From Candidatus Symbiopectobacterium sp. 'North America' (lineage in GTDB: Bacteria > Pseudomonadota > Gammaproteobacteria > Enterobacterales > Enterobacteriaceae), in the NCBI RefSeq assembly GCF_015762685.1, contig NZ_PEHF01000081.1, positions 46,077 to 110,076 on the forward strand: a DNA stretch of 64,000 nt, given 5' to 3'. Under the pieces are notes generated by a model. The model saw only the letters and a list, made by a program, of their open reading frames with translations, searched no databases and was not told the origin of the DNA. The translations under genes were made by a program, and so were the position numbers. Of the stretch, positions 21,868-32,898 are shown piece by piece (position 1 is the stretch's first letter; every line of letters starts with the position of its first letter).

Positions 21868-22821
21868 GTGCTGGATAAACTGAAAATCGCCTTACAATAC
21901 TGGCTACCGAAAATCGCACTGACGCGGTTAGCAGGCTGGGGTGCAGACAAGCAGGCCGGCAGGCTGACCAAAGGGGTTATCGATCTTTTCGTTCGCTACT
22001 ACAAAGTGAACATGCAGGAAGCGCAACACCCGGATACCGCTGCCTATCGGACGTTCAATGACTTTTTCGTGCGCCCGCTGCGTCCGGACGTGCGCCCGAT
22101 TGATCCGCACGCACACCGCGTGGTACAACCGGCTGATGGCGTGTTATCGCAAATGGGCCCCATTGTCGACGGCAAGTTGATTCAGGCCAAAGGCCACGAC
22201 TACTCGCTGGAAGCGCTGCTGGCAGGCAACTACGTGATGGCCGATCGCTTTCGCGATGGTCTGTTCGCCACTACCTACCTCTCGCCGCGCGATTACCACC
22301 GTGTGCATATGCCTTGCGACGGCGTGCTGCGTGAAATGATCTACGTACCGGGCGACCTGTTTTCCGTCAATCTGTTTACCGCTGACAACGTACCCAATCT
22401 TTTTGCCCGCAACGAGCGCGTTATCTGCCTGTTCGATACCGATTTTGGCCCGATGTTACAAATTCTGGTGGGTGCGACTATTGTCGGCAGCATTGAGACC
22501 GTCTGGTCTGGCACCGTGACGCCGCCGCGTGAAGGCATCATCAAGCGTTGGACCTACCCTGCGGCGGGTGAGCAAGGTGCCATCGCCCTGCAAAAAGGCG
22601 AGGAAATGGGCCGTTTCAAACTGGGCTCTACGGTAATCAACCTGTTTGCGCCCGATACGCTTCAGTTTGCCGCGCACCTTAATCCTCTGAGTGTTACCCG
22701 TGTGGGCGAACCCTTTGCCGAAGCAAAAATGGTGGATTCCACAGAAGAAACACCCGTTGCCGCAGAATCTGTGCCGGATGCGGCGGACCATGGCGATGAC
22801 GCAATGCACCACACGCCTTAA
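21868..22821 (+). CDS. psd: Phosphatidylserine decarboxylase proenzyme
   Basis: Inner-membrane enzyme that makes phosphatidylethanolamine. The self-cleavage motif LGST is at residues 252-255; Ser254 becomes the pyruvoyl group and the chain splits into beta and alpha subunits. 317 residues, with the last ~35 acidic and poorly conserved, as in relatives. Next gene mscM starts 45 bases later, as in E. coli, so the two may be co-transcribed. Intact. Confidence 0.96.
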   Translation: MLDKLKIALQYWLPKIALTRLAGWGADKQAGRLTKGVIDLFVRYYKVNMQEAQHPDTAAYRTFNDFFVRPLRPDVRPIDPHAHRVVQPADGVLSQMGPIVDGKLIQAKGHDYSLEALLAGNYVMADRFRDGLFATTYLSPRDYHRVHMPCDGVLREMIYVPGDLFSVNLFTADNVPNLFARNERVICLFDTDFGPMLQILVGATIVGSIETVWSGTVTPPREGIIKRWTYPAAGEQGAIALQKGEEMGRFKLGSTVINLFAPDTLQFAAHLNPLSVTRVGEPFAEAKMVDSTEETPVAAESVPDAADHGDDAMHHTP

Positions 22822-22866
22822 GTAACCTGTATGCCTGCGAACCTGCGTGAGAGAGGGAGAACCATC

Positions 22867-25800
22867 GTGCGTCAACTCGTGATTTTCTTTGCTGCTGTTC
22901 TGCTCTCTGTCACCGCGCTGGCAGCACCCGTGCCTAACGAGGCGCGTGTGCGCCAACAGTTGGAACAGGTTGAAGCCAATAAAAACACCCCCGATCAGGC
23001 TGATATCGTCGAACAGTTTCGTCTTGCGTTAAACATCTTGCAGGAACGCAAAGAGTCACTGGCACGCACAGAGCAATATCAACACGTTATTGACGATTTC
23101 CCCAAACTGACGCAGGAATTGCGCCGACTGCTGGCGGCTGAAGAAAATAAAACCACCGCCATTAGCGACAAACTCTCGGTTGTCGATTTGGAGCAAAAAG
23201 TGGTGCAAACCAGCAGCCAACTGCTGGATCAATCGCGCCAACTGCAACAGGAACGAGAGCGACTGCGTGAAGTGATCGACTCTCTGCCCCAACTGCCGCA
23301 GCAGCAAACCGAAGCCAGCCGGGTATTAAACGAAATTGATCGTCAAATCCAATCGTTAGGCAATCCGGTCACACCGCTGGTCCAGGCGCAGTTAGTGTTA
23401 TTGCAAGCTCAGCAGGCGTTGCGCCAAAGCCGGGTTGATGAACTGGAACTGGCCCAGCTTTCCGCCAGTAATCGCCAGGAGCTCTCCCGCTTACGCGTGG
23501 AATTCTACCAGTTGCGCCACGACAGTCTGGATCAACAACTACAAGCATTACGTTACAGCATCAATAACTTACGCCAGCGTGAAGCGGAGAAAGTGCTCGA
23601 GCGCACCGAGCAGTTGGTGGAACGCGGTGATGATTTGCCCGCGGTCATCAGCGAACAGCTACAGCTTAACCGCGAACTGTCTCAGGAACTGAATCAGCAG
23701 GCACAGCATCTTGATTTGATCGCCTCACAGCAGCGTCAGGCAACCACCCAAACACAGCAAGTGCGGCAAGCACTCAGCACGTTGCGTGAGCAAGCTCAGT
23801 GGATTGGGGCATCTACCGTACTGGGTGAAGCACTGCGCGCGCAGGTGGCACACCTGCCGGACATGCCTCAACCGCAACGGCTGGACACCGACATGGCCCA
23901 GTTGCGTGTACAACGGTTACGCTATGAAAACCTGCTCAGTGCCGCTCGCACCTCAGAACGCCCGAGACAAGAAAACTGCACGCCCAACAGTAACAGTCAG
24001 CAATGCGTGCTTGGCGATCAGATTCGTACCCAGCGCGACTTACTCACATCGCTGATTTCCGGCACTGATGCGCAGATCCTTGAACTGACCAAGCTTAAAG
24101 TGGCGACTAGCCAACTGGAAGAAGCGCTGCTGGAAATCCGCGAGGCGGTTCACCGCTATCTGTTCTGGGTTGCCGATGTGAATCCTATTTCCTTCGCCTT
24201 CCCGGTACAGGTGGTGCAGGCGCTTTACCATCTGCTCTCGCTGGATACCTTTACTCAGCTCAGCAGCGCCGTCATCATGGTGGTGACCAGCCGGGAAATC
24301 GCGTTCCCGCTGATGGCCGCGCTGATTTTAGTCGGCTTCGGCATCAGTTCGCGCCGTCACTACAACGCTTTTCTAGAGCGCGCCAGCAGCCGTATCGGCA
24401 AAGTTACCCTCGATCATTTTTCGCTGACGCTGCGTACTCTGTTCTATTCGCTACTGATTGCACTCCCGCTGCCCGTGCTGTGGGCCGCATTGGGGTACGG
24501 CTTGCAAAACGCCTGGCCCTACCCCATCGCCGTCGCGATTGGTGACAGCGTGACCGCCACCGTCCCGCTGATGTGGCTGGTGATGGTCAGTGCCTCCTTC
24601 GCCCATTCGAATGGGTTGTTTATTGCCCACTTACGCTGGTCACCCGAGCGCGTCGCGCGCGCCATGCGCTACTACCGATTGTCGATCGCCTTTATTGTTC
24701 CGCTGATCATGGCGATCATCACGTTTGAAAACCTCAACGAACGCGAGTTTTCCAGCACGCTGGGGCGACTGTGCTTTATTTTGCTATGTCTGGCGTTGAG
24801 TCTGGTGACCACCAGCCTGAAACGTGCCGGTATTCCGCTCTACCTGAACAAGGAAGGCTCAGGAGAAAACACCATCAACCGTGCGCTGTGGAACCTGATG
24901 ATCAGTGCGCCCCTGATTGCAGCGCTGGCATCGGGTGTTGGCTATCTGGCCACGTCGAAAGCCTTGCTGGCTCGGTTGGAAACCTCGGTCGCCATCTGGT
25001 TCTTCCTACTGGTGGTGTACCACGTGATACGGCGCTGGATGCTGATCCAACGCCGACGCATCGCGTTTGACAGGGCCAAACAGCGGCGTGCCGAAATATT
25101 GGCGCAGCGTGCCCGCGGTGAAGAAGAGTCGGGTATCTTAGTGGAAACCACCTCAGACACCATCGAAGAGCCGGTGGTCGATCTGGATACCATCAGCGCC
25201 AAATCGCTGCAACTGGTGCGATCCATTCTGACACTGATCGCACTGGTGTCAGTGATTGTCCTGTGGTCAGAAATCCACTCCGCATTCAGCTTTTTAGAAA
25301 ACATCAATCTGTGGGAAGTCACCAGTACGGTGAAAGGGGTCGATAAGGTACAGCCGATTACCCTCGGGGCGGTGTTGATCTCGATTCTGATTTTCAGTAT
25401 CACGACGCAGGTGGTGCGCAACCTGCCCGCGCTGCTTGAGCTGGCATTGCTTCAGCACCTCGATCTCTCCCCCGGTTCTGGCTATGCCATTATCACCGTC
25501 AGCAAATACATGCTGATGCTGATTGGATGCCTGGTGGGGTTCTCGTTTATCGGGATCGAATGGTCACAACTCCAGTGGCTGGTTGCCGCTCTGACCGTAG
25601 GCCTTGGCTTTGGTTTGCAGGAGATCTTCGCCAACTTTATCTCCGGCCTGATCATTCTGTTTGAAAAACCGATCCGCATTGGCGACACAGTGACCATTCG
25701 CGATCTCACCGGCAGCATTATGCGCATCAATACCCGAGCCACCACAATTACCGATTGGGACAGAAAAGAGATCATCGTGCCCAACAAGGCCTTTATCACC

Positions 25801-26184
25801 GAACAGTTTATCAACTGGTCGCTGTCGGATTCGGTGACGCGCGTGGTGCTGACCATTCCAGCGCCAGTCGATGCCGATAGCCAAAAAGTGACCGAACTGT
25901 TGCTCAATGCGGTTAAACGCTGCCCGTTGGTATTGGAAAACCCGCCTCCTGAAGCCTTTTTGGTGGATTTACGTCAGGGTATCCAGATTTTCGAATTGCG
26001 TATCTTTGCCGCAGAAATGGGACACCGCATGCCGCTGCGTCATGAGATTCACCAGCTGATTCTGGAAGCCTACCGTGAGAACAACATGGAGATGCCGTTC
26101 CCGCCGTTCCAGGTGCAGATGAGTTCCGTGCGTATTGATGGACGCAGCCCGAGTTCAGCCAATCGGCCGGAAGGTGGGTTGTAA
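22867..26184 (+). CDS. mscM: Miniconductance mechanosensitive channel MscM (YjeP)
   Basis: Large MscS-family channel that opens on hypo-osmotic shock. About 1,105 residues: a signal peptide (QLVIFFAAVLLSVTALAA), a long coiled-coil periplasmic domain to about residue 480, eight or so membrane helices, and the MscS pore/beta domain near the C-terminus (VGLGFGLQEIFANFISGLIILFEKPIRIGD is visible in part at 25594-25686). The GTG at 22867 has a GGGAGA ribosome site and places the signal peptide at the terminus. An in-frame ATG at 22831 is possible but would add a charged tail. Intact. Confidence 0.93.
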   Translation: MRQLVIFFAAVLLSVTALAAPVPNEARVRQQLEQVEANKNTPDQADIVEQFRLALNILQERKESLARTEQYQHVIDDFPKLTQELRRLLAAEENKTTAISDKLSVVDLEQKVVQTSSQLLDQSRQLQQERERLREVIDSLPQLPQQQTEASRVLNEIDRQIQSLGNPVTPLVQAQLVLLQAQQALRQSRVDELELAQLSASNRQELSRLRVEFYQLRHDSLDQQLQALRYSINNLRQREAEKVLERTEQLVERGDDLPAVISEQLQLNRELSQELNQQAQHLDLIASQQRQATTQTQQVRQALSTLREQAQWIGASTVLGEALRAQVAHLPDMPQPQRLDTDMAQLRVQRLRYENLLSAARTSERPRQENCTPNSNSQQCVLGDQIRTQRDLLTSLISGTDAQILELTKLKVATSQLEEALLEIREAVHRYLFWVADVNPISFAFPVQVVQALYHLLSLDTFTQLSSAVIMVVTSREIAFPLMAALILVGFGISSRRHYNAFLERASSRIGKVTLDHFSLTLRTLFYSLLIALPLPVLWAALGYGLQNAWPYPIAVAIGDSVTATVPLMWLVMVSASFAHSNGLFIAHLRWSPERVARAMRYYRLSIAFIVPLIMAIITFENLNEREFSSTLGRLCFILLCLALSLVTTSLKRAGIPLYLNKEGSGENTINRALWNLMISAPLIAALASGVGYLATSKALLARLETSVAIWFFLLVVYHVIRRWMLIQRRRIAFDRAKQRRAEILAQRARGEEESGILVETTSDTIEEPVVDLDTISAKSLQLVRSILTLIALVSVIVLWSEIHSAFSFLENINLWEVTSTVKGVDKVQPITLGAVLISILIFSITTQVVRNLPALLELALLQHLDLSPGSGYAIITVSKYMLMLIGCLVGFSFIGIEWSQLQWLVAALTVGLGFGLQEIFANFISGLIILFEKPIRIGDTVTIRDLTGSIMRINTRATTITDWDRKEIIVPNKAFITEQFINWSLSDSVTRVVLTIPAPVDADSQKVTELLLNAVKRCPLVLENPPPEAFLVDLRQGIQIFELRIFAAEMGHRMPLRHEIHQLILEAYRENNMEMPFPPFQVQMSSVRIDGRSPSSANRPEGGL

Positions 26185-26220
26185 CAGGCAGATAGCCTCA
26201 GAGAGAACCAAACACGCGGT

Positions 26221-26250
26221 GCCGTTCCTCCGCTGACGCGGAGGAACGGC
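26221..26250. terminator. Bidirectional terminator hairpin mscM/epmA
   Basis: Perfect 13-base stem (GCCGTTCCTCCGC and its complement) with loop TGAC, between the convergent mscM and epmA stops. Confidence 0.75.
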
Positions 26251-26260
26251 GATGTGATGA

Positions 26261-27238
26261 TTACGAACGCCCGACGGTGAAGGCCATCACCTCACCAATG
26301 GTTTCCGCTTTTAAAGCCAGCATAATCAGACGATCCACCCCTAACGCGACGCCAGAACAGGCAGGCATTCCCTGTTTCAACGCCGCCAGCAGATATTCAT
26401 CAATCGGTTGCTGAGAAAGCCCGTTAGCGGCACGCTTGCGGTTATCCTGCTCAAAACGTTGGCGCTGCTCATCGCTGTCCGTCAATTCGCGAAAACCGTT
26501 TGCCAGCTCAATACCTTTGAAATAGGCCTCGAAGCGCTCCGCCACCCGGTGATCCTCAGAGCTGATTTCAGCCAGCGAAGCCTGTGACGCCGGGAAGTGA
26601 TACACAAAGGCCGGTTTGTCGTGCCCAATGTGCGGTTCCACACCGAAGGTAAATAGCATTTGCAACAGCGTGTCGCGATCCTCTTCATGGCTGGCAAGAT
26701 CGCCCATGCCGAGCTTATCTGCCGCTTCTCGCAGTTGCTCCTTATCCGCAGAAAACGGGTCCACGTCAAGATGACGCTGAAAAGCCTGCTGATATGAGAG
26801 ACGCTCTGCGCTTTCACACTCCAGTACTTGCTGTAATAAATCGTCCACTTCGTCCATCAGGAGATACATATCGTAGTGTGGGCGATACCACTCGAGCATG
26901 GTGAACTCGGGATTATGGTGTCGTCCAGACTCTTCATTACGGAAACTACGGCACAGTTGAAAGACAGGTCCGCTGCCTGCGGCGAGCAAGCGCTTCATAT
27001 GGTATTCAGGGCTGGTCATCAGGTAGAGCGTCATCCCTTCAGATACGCCAGGTCCGACAAAACGCGTCTGGAACGGGACCATGTGCACATCCGTCACCGT
27101 TGCCTGACTCATGGCCGGTGTTTCCACTTCCAATACGCCGCAATCGGAGAAAAATCGCCGAATTTCAGAGACGATGGCTGCACGCTTCAATAAGTTTTCA
27201 ATGGTGGCGGTGGGCTGCCAGAGTTCGCCTTCGCACAT
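26261..27238 (-). CDS. epmA: EF-P lysyl-tRNA-synthetase-like ligase EpmA
   Basis: Attaches (R)-beta-lysine to Lys34 of elongation factor P. Class II aminoacyl-tRNA synthetase catalytic fold without the anticodon-binding domain: motif 2 region [19 protein letters not shown] and motif 3 region [12 protein letters not shown]. 325 residues, the same as E. coli EpmA. It works with EpmB and EF-P, both encoded intact at 36.7-38.4 kb, so the full EF-P modification pathway is kept while much else decays. Stands alone, divergent from frd. Confidence 0.96.
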   Translation of the reverse strand: MCEGELWQPTATIENLLKRAAIVSEIRRFFSDCGVLEVETPAMSQATVTDVHMVPFQTRFVGPGVSEGMTLYLMTSPEYHMKRLLAAGSGPVFQLCRSFRNEESGRHHNPEFTMLEWYRPHYDMYLLMDEVDDLLQQVLECESAERLSYQQAFQRHLDVDPFSADKEQLREAADKLGMGDLASHEEDRDTLLQMLFTFGVEPHIGHDKPAFVYHFPASQASLAEISSEDHRVAERFEAYFKGIELANGFRELTDSDEQRQRFEQDNRKRAANGLSQQPIDEYLLAALKQGMPACSGVALGVDRLIMLALKAETIGEVMAFTVGRS

Positions 27239-27517
27239 GTTTCTTTACTCCTAACGCAAACAGGGGATGCAGTCTACCCGTATATTCGCCTGCAAACAAT
27301 TCAACTCCGCTACAATCACGCACTGTCTCTCCCGCAGTTTCTCGTGCTCAGGTTTCCCTCCTGCATAGGCCTTTTGATACCGATATCCAGAACATTATGT
27401 GCAATTACCCTGAGCCAGTTCCTTATTAAAGAAATAAAAGTGTTATTTATCAGGCAATAGCGTTAACCATCATGCTGTTATTGCCAAAATCAAAACACAA
27501 TAAAAAAAACAAAATGC

Positions 27518-27558
27518 TGGATCACATCAAATTTCACCTACTCATAATTCGGTATAAT
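27518..27558 (+). promoter_or_regulatory. frd promoter region with FNR-like half-site
   Basis: GGATCACATCAAATTTCA (from 27519) followed by TATAAT at 27553-27558. As recalled, the E. coli frd promoter has GATCTCGTCAAATTTCA in the same relation to its -10 box, where FNR activates. The rest of the 27239-27712 spacer is AT-rich with no gene seen. Confidence 0.55.
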
Positions 27559-27712
27559 CATTTCCACAAAAAAATATAGGTTTAGCTATTCTTAATATGT
27601 GTCCGCGAATTGCTTTAAATATCGATGAATTACAGAAAGCGTTCGGTGGGAAATAGAGATTAACGAATCGAATATATTATTTTTAATTAACTTTAGTAAC
27701 TGGATGAGTGCA

Positions 27713-29508
27713 GTGCAAACCTTTAATGCCGATTTGGTCATTATCGGGGCCGGGGGCGCTGGTTTACGTGCGGCAATCGCTGCCGCTGAAGCTAATCCCC
27801 AACTGAAAATTGCGCTGATATCAAAAGTCTACCCAATGCGTAGCCACGCCGTGGCCGCCGAGGGTGGTTCAGCTGCAGTCACTCAGGATCACGATAGTTT
27901 TGATTTTCACTTCCACGACACCGTTGCCGGTGGCGACTGGCTCTGCGAGCAAGATGTCGTTGAACATTTTGTTCATCAATGTCCACAGGAGATGATCCAG
28001 CTAGAACAATGGGGTTGCCCCTGGAGCCGTAAACCCGACGGTTTCGTAAACGTCCGTCGTTTTGGCGGTATGAAAATTGAGCGCACCTGGTTTACCGCGG
28101 ATAAAACCAGCTTCCACATGCTGCACACCCTGTTCCAGACCTCACTGAAATACCCGCAAATCCAACGCTTTGATGAGCACTTTGTGTTGGATATTCTGGT
28201 CGATGACGCTCAGGCGCGTGGTCTTGTCGCCATCAACATGATGGAAGGCTCGCTGGTGCAAATCCGCGCTAACGCGGTGGTGCTGGCGACCGGCGGTGCC
28301 GGTGGCGTTTACCGTTACAACACCAACGGCGGCATCGTCACCGGTGGCGGCATGGGAATGGCGTTCCGCCACGGCGTGGCGCTGCGCGATATGGAATTCG
28401 TCCAATATCACCCGACCGGCCTGCGGGTTCCGGTATCCTGATGACCGAAGGCTGCCGTGGTGAAGGCGGTATCATGGTCAACAAAGATGGCTACCGCTAT
28501 CTGCAAGATTACGGCATGGGACCAGAAACGCTGCTCGGCGAGCCGAAAAACAAATATATGGAACTGGGCCCGCGCGACAAGGTATCACAAGCCTTCTGGC
28601 ACGAATGGCGTGCAGGCCCCACGGTGTCCACCCCGTTGGGCGACGTGGTTTACCTCGACCTGCGTCATCTGGGCGAGAAAAAGCTGAAAGAGCGTCTGCC
28701 GTTTATCTGCGAACTGGCAAAAGCCTACGTTGGCGTCGATCCAGTGAAAGAGCCGATTCCGATTCGTCCGACGGCGCACTACACCATGGGCGGCATTGAA
28801 ACCAATCAGGATTGCGAAACCACCATAAAAGGGCTGTTTGCGGCAGGCGAATGTTCTTCGGTGGGCCTGCACGGTGCTAACCGCCTTGGCTCCAACTCAC
28901 TGGCAGAACTGGTCGTGTTTGGTCGTATGGCCGGGGAAAATGCAGTGCGCCGTGCGCAAGAAGCGGCACCCGCCAACGGCAGCGCGCTGGATGCGCAAAC
29001 ACGCGATATTGAGCAGCGTCTGCATGACCTGATGAATCAGGAAGGCACGGAAAGCTGGGCAAAAATCCGCGACGAAATGGGCATGTCGATGGAAGAAGGT
29101 TGCTGTATTTATCGCACCACCGACCTGATGCAGAAAACCGTGGATAAACTCGCTGAGCTGAAAGAGCGCTTCAAGCGCGTGAAAATTCACGACCATTCCA
29201 GCGTCTTCAACACCGACCTGCTTTACAACATCGAACTGGGCCATAGCCTGGATGTCGCTGAATGTATGGCACACTCTGCTATCAACCGTAAAGAATCACG
29301 CGGTGCGCACCAACGTCTGGACGAAGGTTGCACTGAGCGCGATGACGTTAATTTCCTGAAGCATACGCTGGCGTATTACAACCCGAACGGCGCACCGCGT
29401 CTGGCCTATGGCGACGTGAAGATCACCACGCTGCCACCAGCAAAACGCGTGTACGGTGCCGAAGCGGAAGCCCAGGAAAAGAGCAAGAAGGAGCAAGCGA
29501 ATGGCTGA
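27713..29508 (+). pseudogene. frdA: Fumarate reductase flavoprotein subunit, frameshifted
   Basis: Catalytic FAD subunit of quinol:fumarate reductase. His45 in [11 protein letters not shown] is the covalent FAD site, and [14 protein letters not shown] and GLHGANRLGSNSLAELVVFG are family landmarks. The frame breaks near 28425: CTGCGGGTTCC where CTGCCGGGTTCC would give [16 protein letters not shown], so one C is missing. About 240 codons precede it and about 360 follow. The GTG start at 27713 is preferred because GGATGAG precedes it and because E. coli uses GTG here; an ATG lies at 27704. First gene of frdABCD. A single 1-nt loss could be an assembly error, but frdC and frdD carry other lesions. 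Confidence 0.9.
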
Positions 29509-30238
29509 GTTAGCTACCCTGAAAATGGAAGTCATGCGCTATAACCCGGAAACCGACAAGGCACCGCACGTCGAGACGTTCGACGTGCCTTACAGCCGAG
29601 AAACGTCCCTGCTGGATGCGCTGGGTTACATCAAAGATAACCTGGCACCGGACCTCTCTTACCGTTGGTCCTGCCGTATGGCTATCTGCGGCTCCTGCGG
29701 CATGATGGTAAATAACGTGCCGAAGCTGGCGTGCAAAACCTTTTTGCACGACTACGCGACCAGCGGTATGAAGGTGGAAGCGCTGGGCAACTTCCCGATC
29801 GAGTGCGATCTGGTGGTCGATATGACCCACTTTATCGAGAGTCTGGAAGCCATCAAGCCTTACATCATCGGCAACAACAAAACGCCGGCTGACGGCGCCA
29901 ACAAGCAGACACCGGCGCAGATGGCGAAATACCATCAGTTCTCCGGCTGCATCAACTGTGGCCTGTGCTACGCCGCGTGCCCGCAGTTTGGCCTTAATCC
30001 TGAGTTTATCGGCCCGGCTGCCATCACGCTGGCACACTGTTACAACCTGGATAACCGCGACCACGGCAAGAAAGAGCGCATGCCGCAACTGAACGGTAAA
30101 AACGGTGTCTGGAGTTGTACCTTTGTCGGTTACTGCTCAGAAGTGTGTCCGAAGCATGTCGATCCTGCCGCCGCCATTCAGCAAGGTAAGGTCGAAAGCG
30201 CCAAGGACTTCATGATCGCTATGCTTAAACCGCAATGA
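29501..30238 (+). CDS. frdB: Fumarate reductase iron-sulfur subunit
   Basis: Electron-transfer subunit with a [2Fe-2S] ferredoxin domain ([15 protein letters not shown] and later LACKTF) and a C-terminal domain for the [4Fe-4S] and [3Fe-4S] clusters ([23 protein letters not shown]). 245 residues, near the usual length. The ATG overlaps the end of frdA by 8 bases. The coding sequence is intact, the only undamaged member of the operon, but it needs FrdA for catalysis and FrdCD for membrane attachment. Confidence 0.94.
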   Translation: MAELATLKMEVMRYNPETDKAPHVETFDVPYSRETSLLDALGYIKDNLAPDLSYRWSCRMAICGSCGMMVNNVPKLACKTFLHDYATSGMKVEALGNFPIECDLVVDMTHFIESLEAIKPYIIGNNKTPADGANKQTPAQMAKYHQFSGCINCGLCYAACPQFGLNPEFIGPAAITLAHCYNLDNRDHGKKERMPQLNGKNGVWSCTFVGYCSEVCPKHVDPAAAIQQGKVESAKDFMIAMLKPQ

Positions 30239-30249
30239 GGGAGGCAACA

Positions 30250-30639
30250 ATGACAACCAAGCGTAAAGCATACGTTCGCAGCATGCCTGCAACCTGGTGG
30301 CAACGGCTCGGGTTCTATCGCTTTTACATGCTGCGCGAAATGACCGCCGCTCCTGCGGTATGGTTCTGCATTATGCTGATCTATGGCGTGTTTTCGTTGA
30401 AACACGGCGCAGAAGGCTGGGCCGGATTTGTCGGCTTCCTGCAAAACCCGCTGGTGCTGCTGATTAACATCATCGCACTGGTGGCGGCAGCTATTCACAC
30501 CAAATCCTGGTTTGAACTGGCGCCCAAAGCCAGCATCATCATCGTCAAAGATGAAAAAATGGGGCCAGAGCCGGTTATCAAAGGGCTGTAACCGTCATCG
30601 TCACGCTGGCTATTCTCGCCATCGCGTTACTATTCTGAT
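30250..30639 (+). pseudogene. frdC: Fumarate reductase membrane anchor FrdC, truncated by 7-nt deletion
   Basis: Membrane anchor with three helices that binds quinol together with FrdD. Residues 1-113 match FrdC up to [10 protein letters not shown], then a TAA at 30589-30591 ends the frame. In another frame the expected last helix ([17 protein letters not shown]) continues to a TGA at 30637-30639. The E. coli ending SLWAVTV implies an ancestor GGGCTGTGGGCTGTAACC; the present GGGCTGTAACC equals loss of one of two tandem GGGCTGT copies. The third helix is therefore lost. The start at 30250 (MTTKRKAYV) has a GAGG ribosome site. Confidence 0.88.
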
Positions 30640-30656
30640 TGGAGGGGAACAACGTA

Positions 30657-31010
30657 ATTAATCCAACGCCAAAACATTCCGATGAGCCTCCCTTCTGGGG
30701 ACTGTTCGGTGCCGGTGGGATGTGGACCGCCATTTTCTCACCAGTGATTATCCTGCTGGTCGGGGTGCCGCTGCCGCTGGGGATGTTCCCCGACGCGCTG
30801 AGCTATGAGCGCATCGCCGCTTTCTCACATAGCCTTATCGGGTGGCTGTTTCTGCTGCTGATGATCATTCTGCCTATCTGGTGTGGTTTGCTCCGTCTGC
30901 ATCACCTGATGCATGACCTAAAAATCCACGTTCCGGCAGGAAAATGGGTGTTCTACGGTTTGGCAGCCATCCTGAGTGTGGTCACCGTGATAGGTGTCGT
31001 CACTCTGTAA
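30657..31010 (+). CDS. frdD: Fumarate reductase membrane anchor FrdD, start codon eroded
   Basis: Second three-helix anchor; the body from [23 protein letters not shown] to the end is open and FrdD-like (about 118 residues). The expected ATG before INP is absent. The upstream sequence reads AACGTAATTAATCC, where E. coli (as recalled) has AACGTAATGATTAATCC, so three bases including the start are gone. Remaining options are an ATT at 30657 or a TTG at 30639, the latter overlapping the ribosome site GGAGGGG. One residue of the FPGDALSYER motif is also missing (FPDALSYER). Translation is probably weak. Listed as CDS because no stop or shift is present. Confidence 0.75.
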   Translation: MNPTPKHSDEPPFWGLFGAGGMWTAIFSPVIILLVGVPLPLGMFPDALSYERIAAFSHSLIGWLFLLLMIILPIWCGLLRLHHLMHDLKIHVPAGKWVFYGLAAILSVVTVIGVVTL

Positions 31011-31034
31011 CACGCCATCCGCTGTCATCTGCTA

Positions 31035-31059
31035 CGGCCCGCATTGCGGGCCGTTTTTT
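31035..31059 (+). terminator. Rho-independent terminator of the frd operon
   Basis: Perfect 8-base GC-rich stem CGGCCCGC / GCGGGCCG with loop ATT and six Ts, 25 bases after the frdD stop. Confidence 0.9.
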
Positions 31060-32283
31060 ATTCTGGCGTAGCAACCCGCCGCGTTATCCACCATAACAAC
31101 AACGCCAGCAGTCTGACAGCCGCCCCCAGCATACACACACCCTGCCACCCCGCATACGCATACGTCAGGGTGGTGCTAAACGCGCCCATCCCGCTGCCCA
31201 GCGCGTAAAACAGCATATAGAGAGCAACCAAACGGCTATGAGCCTCAGGCCGGGCACGAAATATCAGGCTTTGGTTGGTTACGTGCAGCGCCTGTCCGCC
31301 CAGATCGAGCAGCACAATCCCCACTACCAGCGCCCACAGCGATGCATCCATCAGCGACAGCGGCCACCATGCCAGCAGTAATGCCAGCAGCGCAAACGCA
31401 CTGGTGCGCTGGGCATAGCCTCGATCCGCCCATCGTCCGGCGCGCGAAGCAGCCAGCGCGCCAGCCACCCCCACCAGCCCAAAAGCACCAATCACCGTGT
31501 GCGAGAACCCATAAGGCGGCGCGCTCAAGGGCAACACTAGCGCACTCCAGAAAATGTTGAAGGCGGCAAACATCAGCAATGCCAACATGCCACGGACTTG
31601 CAGCAGCCTCTCCTGTCGCAGTAGCGTCAACATCGATGCAATCAGTTGTGGATAGCTGATGCGCTGCGGTGAGGGAGGCAAAACCGGTAACTGTGACCAT
31701 AGCGGTAGCGCTGTCACTACCATCAGTACCGCAGCACCGCAGTAAACGCCTCGCCAACCCGCAACTCGCTTACGCCTCCCGCAAACACCCGCGCCAGCAA
31801 CAAGCCTATAAACACACCGCCTTGCGTTGCGCCAACAACGCGCCCCCGTTCATAGGAGGCGGCAGCGCTGGCAGCATAGGCGATTAACCCTTGTGTCATC
31901 GCGGTTCCCAGTAGTCCAATCGCCAGCATTCCCACCAACAGCACCAGTGTGGACGATGCCATGCTAACGATGAACAAAGCTGTCACCAGCGCGGCGAGTT
32001 GCATGATCATCAAGCGACGACGTTCAACGCGATCGCCTAATGGCACCAGCAGTAACAGTGCCAGGGCACAGCCAAACTGAGTCGCCGTGACCACTCCACC
32101 GACCGTGGCCTGGCTGATACCAAAATCCGCCGCCAGCGCATCAAGCAGAGGCTGAGCGTAATAGACATTTGCCACGCTCAAGCCACTGGCGATAGCAAAC
32201 AGCACTATCAGGCTGCGCGGCATATAAGTTGGCTGGGCCAGCGAGCTGTTTTGATTCAACGGTGATGTGAGGGAACGCTTCAT
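31058..32283 (-). pseudogene. MFS drug/sugar efflux transporter, frameshifted
   Basis: Twelve-helix major facilitator protein. The first frame covers helices 1-5 with the motif A-like GDRVERRRLMI; the second frame covers the rest. They join near 31740, where GAGTTGCGGGTTGG lacks one G needed to give SELAGWRGVYCGAAVLMVVTALPLW. About 408 codons in total. Divergent from an HxlR-family regulator 110 bases away, a usual arrangement for a drug-inducible exporter. The start is placed at 32283 (MKRSLTS); 32298 is also possible. Substrate unknown. Confidence 0.82.
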
Positions 32284-32393
32284 CATATAATGCCACAAAA
32301 TCCAGTTGCAAAATAAAACCGATTGAATGCTAGGTTATCTGGTTTTAAAATGCAACTTGATTGCTGTTCCACACCAAACGGCCAGGAAATGCC

Positions 32394-32840
32394 ATGCCAA
32401 ACCGTGAAACCATAAACAACGAACCTTGTCCCGTTGCACGCTGTGTCGATGTGGTTGGCGATCGCTGGTCGCTGCTCATTGTGCGTGATGCCTTTGATGG
32501 CGTACGCCGTTTCGGTGATTTTCAACGCAGTCTGGGCGTGGCGCGCAACATCCTTTCCGATCGTCTGCGCAAGATGGTTAATGCAGGCATTCTAGAGATG
32601 CGGGACGCCTCAGACGGTACGGCTTATCAGGAGTACGTACTGACGTCTGAGGGAGAAAAGCTGTTTCCGGTGATAGTGGCGCTACGACAATGGGGAGAAC
32701 AACACCGGTTCAAGTCCGGTGAGCGGCACTCAGATCTGATTGATACGCGCACGGGCAACCCGATTCCCTACATGGTGCCGCATGCCGAGGATGGTTCTGT
32801 ATTAATGCCAGCAACGGCTGTCGTGCGGAAATTAGCCTAA
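32394..32840 (+). CDS. HxlR-family transcriptional regulator
   Basis: 148-residue winged-helix protein: CPVARCVDVVGDRWSLLIVRDAFDGVRRFGDFQRSLGVARNILSDRL is the HxlR core, with an N-terminal Cys (about residue 13) that often senses electrophiles or oxidants. Divergent from the broken MFS transporter, its probable target. The start at 32394 (MPNRETINN) follows AGGAAA; an upstream in-frame ATG at 32361 is less likely. Intact. Confidence 0.87.
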   Translation: MPNRETINNEPCPVARCVDVVGDRWSLLIVRDAFDGVRRFGDFQRSLGVARNILSDRLRKMVNAGILEMRDASDGTAYQEYVLTSEGEKLFPVIVALRQWGEQHRFKSGERHSDLIDTRTGNPIPYMVPHAEDGSVLMPATAVVRKLA

Positions 32841-32848
32841 GGTAAAAC

Positions 32849-32873
32849 ACGGCTGGTTACACAAGCCAGCCGT
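32849..32873. terminator. Hairpin between convergent hxlR and DUF486 genes
   Basis: Perfect 8-base stem ACGGCTGG / CCAGCCGT with a 9-base loop. No strong T run on either strand. Confidence 0.5.
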
Positions 32874-32898
32874 AGCGATAGGGGAAATGCAGCAACAA

